Source: Cyclina sinensis (taxonomy: Eukaryota > Mollusca > Bivalvia > Venerida > Veneridae). Taken from it: a DNA stretch of 64,000 nt. The stretch is from the NCBI GenBank assembly GCA_012932295.1, contig JAAONU010000010.1:20038047-20102046 (forward strand), in the 5' to 3' direction. The notes under the pieces were generated by a model, which was given only the letters and a program-made list of their open reading frames with translations, was not told the DNA's origin and made no database searches. Positions 59,729-64,000 of the stretch are shown piece after piece. The position numbers and the translations under genes were made by a program. The first letter of the stretch is position 1; the number at the start of each line of letters is the position of its first letter.

Positions 59729-59858
59729 GATCTTTTGGAATACAAGACTAAAGTTCGAATCCTCAAAGTTCGCACCTTAGATGGTACAGTGAGAAAAATG
59801 CAGGTGGACGATAGCCATACCGTTGGTCAACTACTGATCAACATCACCTCAAAAATAG
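59729..59858 (+). CDS. TLN: talin coding exon 4: F0-F1 junction and first half of F1
   Basis: Encodes residues 83-125 and the first base of codon 126. The acceptor is GGTAAACAG ending at 59728; the donor is ATAG|GTACGG. The peptide begins DLLEYKTKVRILKVRTLDG, continues VRKMQVDDSHTVGQLLINI and ends TSKI. It matches the talin F0/F1 linker and first F1 beta strands (TMEYRKKQRPLKIRMLDG in talin-1). The conserved MLDGTVK-type hairpin and VDDS motif identify F1, the second ubiquitin-like module of the talin head. Confidence 0.97.
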
Positions 59859-60907
59859 GTACGGCTTTTTCACATTTTTCAATGATATTGATTGTACCTG
59901 TTATCAGAGCCTTACAGTGTCATCTGACTTGTTTGTATATTTCTTTTTGAATCAATCCGATTTAATAGTGTTTTTATATATATATATATATATTGGCCCA
60001 GATTAAAATTAGTATGCTTAAGAAACATTCAAATCACCACAACTTCATGCTTATACCTTTTCTTCTTGATTACAACAAGAAATTATGTGTTTAAACATTT
60101 TTTATTTTTTATTCATCAACAAAGAATGTGTAGGTCAGGAGATTTTTAGAGCAGAAAAAGACTGAGAGATTACAAGAAAAGTTAACTCCTTTCTATGAAA
60201 ATTAAAAAAAAAACAAACAACCTAAATACCTCTTTTAATTGTAATTTCAAATCATGCAAAATACTTACTTTCAAGATGAATTACCTCCCTTTTACAAGTA
60301 TTGAAGGTTGGAAGGACATAAATGGTTCTCCCAGAGACCACAATGTCAAATCAGTGACATCCTATAGGCCAGCAAACATAGCTGGTACCAGCTGATTTTG
60401 CATTATCATAAATTAACTTACAGTTAAATTCCCCTTCTTTTCAGATTTAAAAATGAAACAACATGTCATGTATCTTCTAAGACAGTTATCTCCCCTTATA
60501 ATGCATTGTAAAAATAGCCCAGTTGTGACTCTTGTAATTTGCCCTACCACTGTTGTCCCTTTTAACGGGCACATAACTACTAAAAGGTATCTTCAAATAA
60601 AAAAAAATGGACTAGAGTGTTGTGAACATACTGAAGATGCCAGAAAACCTCTATATATATCCAACAATTTCCCCAGAACACAGAAAAAAATTTGGATTAT
60701 ATATTGTCATCCATTATCTGACTAGCCCAAGGAGGCACTTCCTTTTTTTACTTACAACAGTTAGTAGAAAAGATTTACTTCCCCTTTACAAAAAAAAGAG
60801 AAAAAAAAACACAAAAAAAAAACAACAACAGAAATTACATCCCTTACAAAAAGAAGAAATTATTATCTCCCTGATTAAAAGCAAAATGATTACCTCCCTT
60901 TTGTCAG
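59859..60907 (+). other. TLN: Intron 4 of talin, rich in TTAYCTCCCTT motifs
   Basis: A 1049-bp phase-1 intron. It contains an (AT)n run at about 59975-59994 and at least six copies of a TTACCTCCCTTT-like motif, the last overlapping the polypyrimidine tract of exon 5. Confidence 0.85.
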
Positions 60908-61057
60908 GAATCACTAACCATGAAGAGTACTCTCTTATCGTGGAGTTACCAGAAGATGAGAAGGAGAAAACACTGACATTGAAGAGAGATAAATCTATTG
61001 CCAAGGACCAGAAAAAATTGGAGGAGATGAGGAAAAAATTACACACGGAAGATGACA
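60908..61057 (+). CDS. TLN: talin coding exon 5: F1 domain including the flexible basic loop
   Basis: Encodes residues 126-175 plus the first base of codon 176. The acceptor is CCTCCCTTTTGTCAG ending at 60907; the donor is GACA|GTAAGT in phase 1. The opening GITNHEEYSLIVEL is nearly identical to talin-1 GITNHDEYSLVREL. The rest forms the long F1 insertion loop, rich in Lys and Arg, which in vertebrates contacts acidic phospholipids and aids integrin activation. The phosphorylated loop residues T144 and T150 of human talin-1 correspond to T149 and S155, so hydroxyls are kept at both. The frame stays open into the flanking intron, but donor phase and homology end the exon here. Confidence 0.97.
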
Positions 61058-62480
61058 GTAAGTTTGGGATTACATTTTTCTTTCTTTGTGATGTGAACTT
61101 TTTAAAGAAAAAGGGACTGATTTTATTATTTGCCAGGGAGAGAGAGAAAAGAAATGTTGAATTTTTTTGATCACCATAATTTGAATGGGAAAAAAGTTGA
61201 GATTTGAAAGTTTAATCTCTGATTTTGTTTTTGTCTTTTGACCAGATACATGAGTTTCAATACACTGTCCACACTTTAAGAGCGACTAGTTCAGTCTTAT
61301 CTCTTGCAATCTTTTATTTGGAGAGGAAATTTGGTAATTTATAGTAAGACAGAACTCTAGTAATGATATTCCGTTGAAAGATTTTGAGAGGTGTGTTGAT
61401 TGTGTAATGATTTAAGATTCTGCAAAAATGTTACAATGAAAAAGGTCTTTACTGTACCATATGTGCTTGGCTTTTAAAGTGAACATGTAGTCTGGTAATG
61501 TAACAATAGCTTCCAGTCATTGACTTGACAGAAATATTTGCGGTTAAACTGTCAAATTAAGTTCTCTATTAGTTTTGAACTCGGGAACCCCTAATCATGT
61601 TTATTTAAAATTCAGAACCACTAATCTTGTTAAGTCACAGACTGGTTAAATCAGAATTTGAAACCCCTTATTGTGTTAATTCAGAATCTGATAATTCATT
61701 ACTGTTAACAAAGTTAAGCTGTAAATGCCATATTAAATGCATATTGTTAAAACATTTGTTAGAAAATTGATAGCCGGTTTTTAATGAGAAGTTTTCCCTT
61801 GATGCACTGTCTGATGGTCTCACTTCAGTTTGAATTTGCCGCTGGATTATTTTTCATCGGCATAATGTATTGTGCAGTTACTAGCAATTTGTTTTTGGGA
61901 TACAGTTTTGTAAATGATTTACTGCTAAGTGAAGTGATTTAATTAGTGCCCTGAATAAAAAATGAGTTTTAGAAAGAGAATTGTTTTTTTATTCATAACT
62001 TGTTTTTTTTTTTAAGTAACAGCGAAAGCTGTTAAATTAGGTATTTCTACTCTGAACAGATGCCTACAGTTAAAAAATTATTGTATTATTGAAAGTTGAG
62101 AGGCTCACAGGGAAGATAGGAATTATCCAACTGTGTTGCCTCTATAAATGAAGACTATTATTATTATTATAAAGTAAAGCAAAACTGAACAGATACCTTT
62201 AGTGAAAGTATTGCTGCTGGATAAAGCAGAAGGCTGGTCATGCTATCGTTTGCCTCGACAAGATTAAAATCTGACAAGAAGTCCAATGCTTCACACGTAC
62301 AATGTTGGCTCATCCATGTAAATTTCTTGATTGTTAAAAAGAAACGATATTGAGGGGTAATTCGGAAAAAGTTGTAAGTGCCATAAAATTAAAAAAGCAG
62401 ATAGCACCTGTTTGAATCCACCTCTTGATATGAAAAGGTATGAAAACTATTATTTATAGTATTGCTTAATTCCTTGACAG
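61058..62480 (+). other. TLN: Intron 5 of talin
   Basis: A 1423-bp phase-1 intron. Loose repetition of 'ttcagaacc...taatcttgtta' occurs at 61575-61700. No mobile element recognised. Confidence 0.85.
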
Positions 62481-62626
62481 TGAACTGGTTGGACCATGCC
62501 AAAACCCTCCGAGAACAAGGTATAAATACAGATGAAGAAACACTACTTCTTCGCCGTAAATTTTTCTTCTCCGACCAGAATGTGGACGCAAGAGATCCTG
62601 TACAGTTGAATTTACTCTTCGTTCAG
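62481..62626 (+). CDS. TLN: talin coding exon 6: end of F1 and start of F2
   Basis: Encodes residues 176 (split ATG, made from the last A of exon 5) to 224. The acceptor is TTCCTTGACAG ending at 62480; the donor is GTTCAG|GTAAAC in phase 0. The peptide has NWLDHAKTLREQG, ETLLLRRKFFFSDQNVD and ARDPVQLNLLFVQ, nearly identical to the talin-1 segment ending QLNLLYVQ. This is the conserved strand that opens the F2 (FERM central) subdomain. The next exon should begin with the ARDDI-like segment; I do not find it before the window ends. Confidence 0.97.
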
Positions 62627-62706
62627 GTAAACATGTTTGTGTCACGAAATATTGAAATAAGATTTGTTTTGTTCACGATGGTAAAAGATGGGGTGCAGTG
62701 TCTTAT

Positions 62707-62821
62707 TGTGCCCCTGGAGGGAGGGCATATTGTTTTTGGTCTGTTTGTCTGTTTTTTTGTCACAAAACATTAACTTTGAGACCCCACCCGGGGTACAGCG
62801 TTCGTTTAAACGTAGCTCTTG
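62707..62821 (+). mobile_element. Miniature HINE-like element in intron 6
   Basis: Starts TGTGCCCCTGGAGGGAGGGC, then ATATTGTTTTTGG and GTCTGTTTGTCTG, loses all core units, and ends CCCGGGGTACAG, hairpin CGTT-TA-AACG region and TAGCTCTTG before T. It is the shortest copy of the family also seen at 7386 and 13956. Confidence 0.6.
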
Positions 62822-62966
62822 TATTTCTCTTATTATTCTATCACTGTAATTTTACGTACTTCACAGACTATTGGAAATAAAAGATGCATTTATCTGAAGT
62901 TGAAAGTTTGTAATATAATTATATTAGTGTAAAGGCCTATCACACATATTCTTGATCAGTATTGCT

Positions 62967-63024
62967 AGCAGCCACCAATCTTTTTTTTTTTTTTTTTTTT
63001 TTTTTTTCGAGCAGCCACCAATCT
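62967..63024 (-). mobile_element. Poly(T) insertion with 15-bp target duplication
   Basis: AGCAGCCACCAATCT occurs at 62967-62981 and again at 63010-63024, separated by about 26 T and CG. This is the footprint of a LINE-mediated insertion reduced to its poly(A) tail, on the minus strand. Confidence 0.65.
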
Positions 63025-64000
63025 AATTTCTACTGTTATCACCCTTTCTGAACAAGAAAAACAGTTTCTACATGTCTCTCTCTATAGGCAAAAGACACAC
63101 CCTCTCTATTCGGTAAATTCAGGCTCACTTATTCTCATACCATTACTGACTTTATCCATTTAGATAGAAGATGTAAACAGATTGAGCATGTTACAAACAA
63201 TGCTAGAACAGTGATATCCAGTCAGTGTTTCATGATCCAGTGTTTCATGAAATAGTAGAAACGTAGAATGTGGGACTTCTAATGGCAATACGATCCATTA
63301 AATATTTGATCAGTTCCCATGTTGTATTTGTATCCAGATAATGTTATTTGCATTGTGGTTCTCTGCCATTTTGTTCAGCAGTAATTTCAGCCACTGTTAA
63401 TAATACATGGGATTTAAAAGCAAACAGTAAAAAAAAAAGGCAAAAAAAGAAATTTTTTTATTTTCATGAAGTAGGGGTTTGTGTCAGAAAGTGGACTGTT
63501 TAATTTTAAATTATGTAAACAGTAGAGTTGATGATAAAAGATTTAGAGTAGTTGAGATGAAAATTGTAAAAATACTATCGACAACAGATATTCACTTTAA
63601 TTTAAAAGTTGCACTTTAATTTTTAAGTAACTCTCACAAAAAAGTCAAGGGGTAATTGTGAAGAAGTACAAAGTGCTCTAAGGTGAAGAAGCCAATAGCT
63701 CTTTTTTGCATTCACCCCTCGAAGTGTTGATAATCAGATCATTTTGGAAGACAAAATCTAAGTTGCATTGCAATTTGGCATCCTCAAGACAATAACTTTC
63801 CTTCAGAGGACAATATTTTAACTTGCAGTTCCAGCATTTTTGTAACACTTGAAAAGATTTTTTTTAAAAAACGAGTGTTTTCTTACATTTTTGACACAGA
63901 TGACAAGTTTTCGGCTGCACTAAGGTTGATCGAAGTTGCACTCTGACGATACTCGCTGAGTTGATTTTTTTTTTTTTTTAAACAATATTCCAGATCCCTT
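63025..64000 (+). other. TLN: Intron 6 of talin, 5' part
   Basis: No next talin exon (expected to start with an ARDDI-like segment) found before the window end. AT-rich, with A- and T-runs. Confidence 0.6.

Larger units (their letters stand above)
4806..64000 (+). other. TLN: talin gene locus, 5' part (truncated by window end)
   Basis: The gene model is a non-coding exon 1 (4806-4887, inferred), coding exons at 43683-43830, 58446-58543, 59729-59858, 60908-61057 and 62481-62626, then continuation past the window. The five coding pieces total 672 nt, exactly 224 codons. All internal borders are GT/AG and phases match at every junction. The conceptual protein aligns by eye along its whole length with vertebrate talin-1, with about six extra residues, all in the F0 part. 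Talin links integrin beta tails to actin at focal adhesions; only the F0, F1 and start of F2 modules are present here. The remaining FERM modules (F2, F3) and the helical rod must lie downstream. Invertebrates usually have one talin gene, so TLN1 versus TLN2 is not assigned. Confidence 0.95.

Noticed and set aside
60622..61170. 182-codon plus-strand frame as a gene of its own
   Set aside because: It is talin coding exon 5 read through into both flanking introns; splice sites and talin homology define 60908-61057 only.

Overview
This window is animal nuclear DNA, AT-rich and intron-dominated. The only gene I can establish is the 5' part of a talin gene on the plus strand. Five coding exons with canonical GT/AG borders and compatible phases join into one 224-codon open reading frame. 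It covers the F0 and F1 subdomains of the talin FERM head and the first strand of F2. The gene continues beyond position 64000. A CRE/ETS-bearing, TATA-less segment near 4.8 kb followed by a strong splice donor is the likely promoter and non-coding first exon. That would make intron 1 about 38.7 kb and intron 2 about 14.6 kb.

The repeats point to a bivalve mollusc, probably a heterodont or venerid-like clam (inference). They include pearl/HINE-type elements with (GTCC)n and tandem 'ggtcaaggtcac' cores, TTAA-flanked MITEs with CCCAT ends, tRNA-derived SINEs ending in 'gttaaacccc-aaaacaaac', and the AATTACCTCCCTT motif.

Layout: 1-4.7 kb is upstream sequence with one TIR element carrying a tRNA-like core, a TTAA MITE and a SINE. 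4.7-4.9 kb is the promoter and exon 1. 4.9-43.6 kb is intron 1, with many mobile elements (HINE-like at 13.9, 18.5 and 24.6 kb; hAT-like at 13.4, 20.3, 20.8 and 36.5 kb; Tc1-like at 16.1 kb), minisatellites (28 bp at 12 kb, 40 bp at 39 kb) and a possible extra 5'UTR exon at 17.6 kb. 43.6-43.8 kb is the start-codon exon. 43.8-58.4 kb is intron 2, with a third large HINE-like element at 50.2 kb and two satellites at 54.2-55.9 kb. 58.4-62.6 kb holds coding exons 3-6. 62.6-64 kb is the start of intron 6, with a 115-bp HINE derivative and a poly(T) tract inside a 15-bp target duplication.

I found no rRNA gene, functional tRNA gene, CRISPR array or bacterial-type operon. Most long frames in the window are open stretches inside tandem repeats or transposon remnants. 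The second-look items are mainly about transposon architecture and about the structure of the talin 5'UTR.
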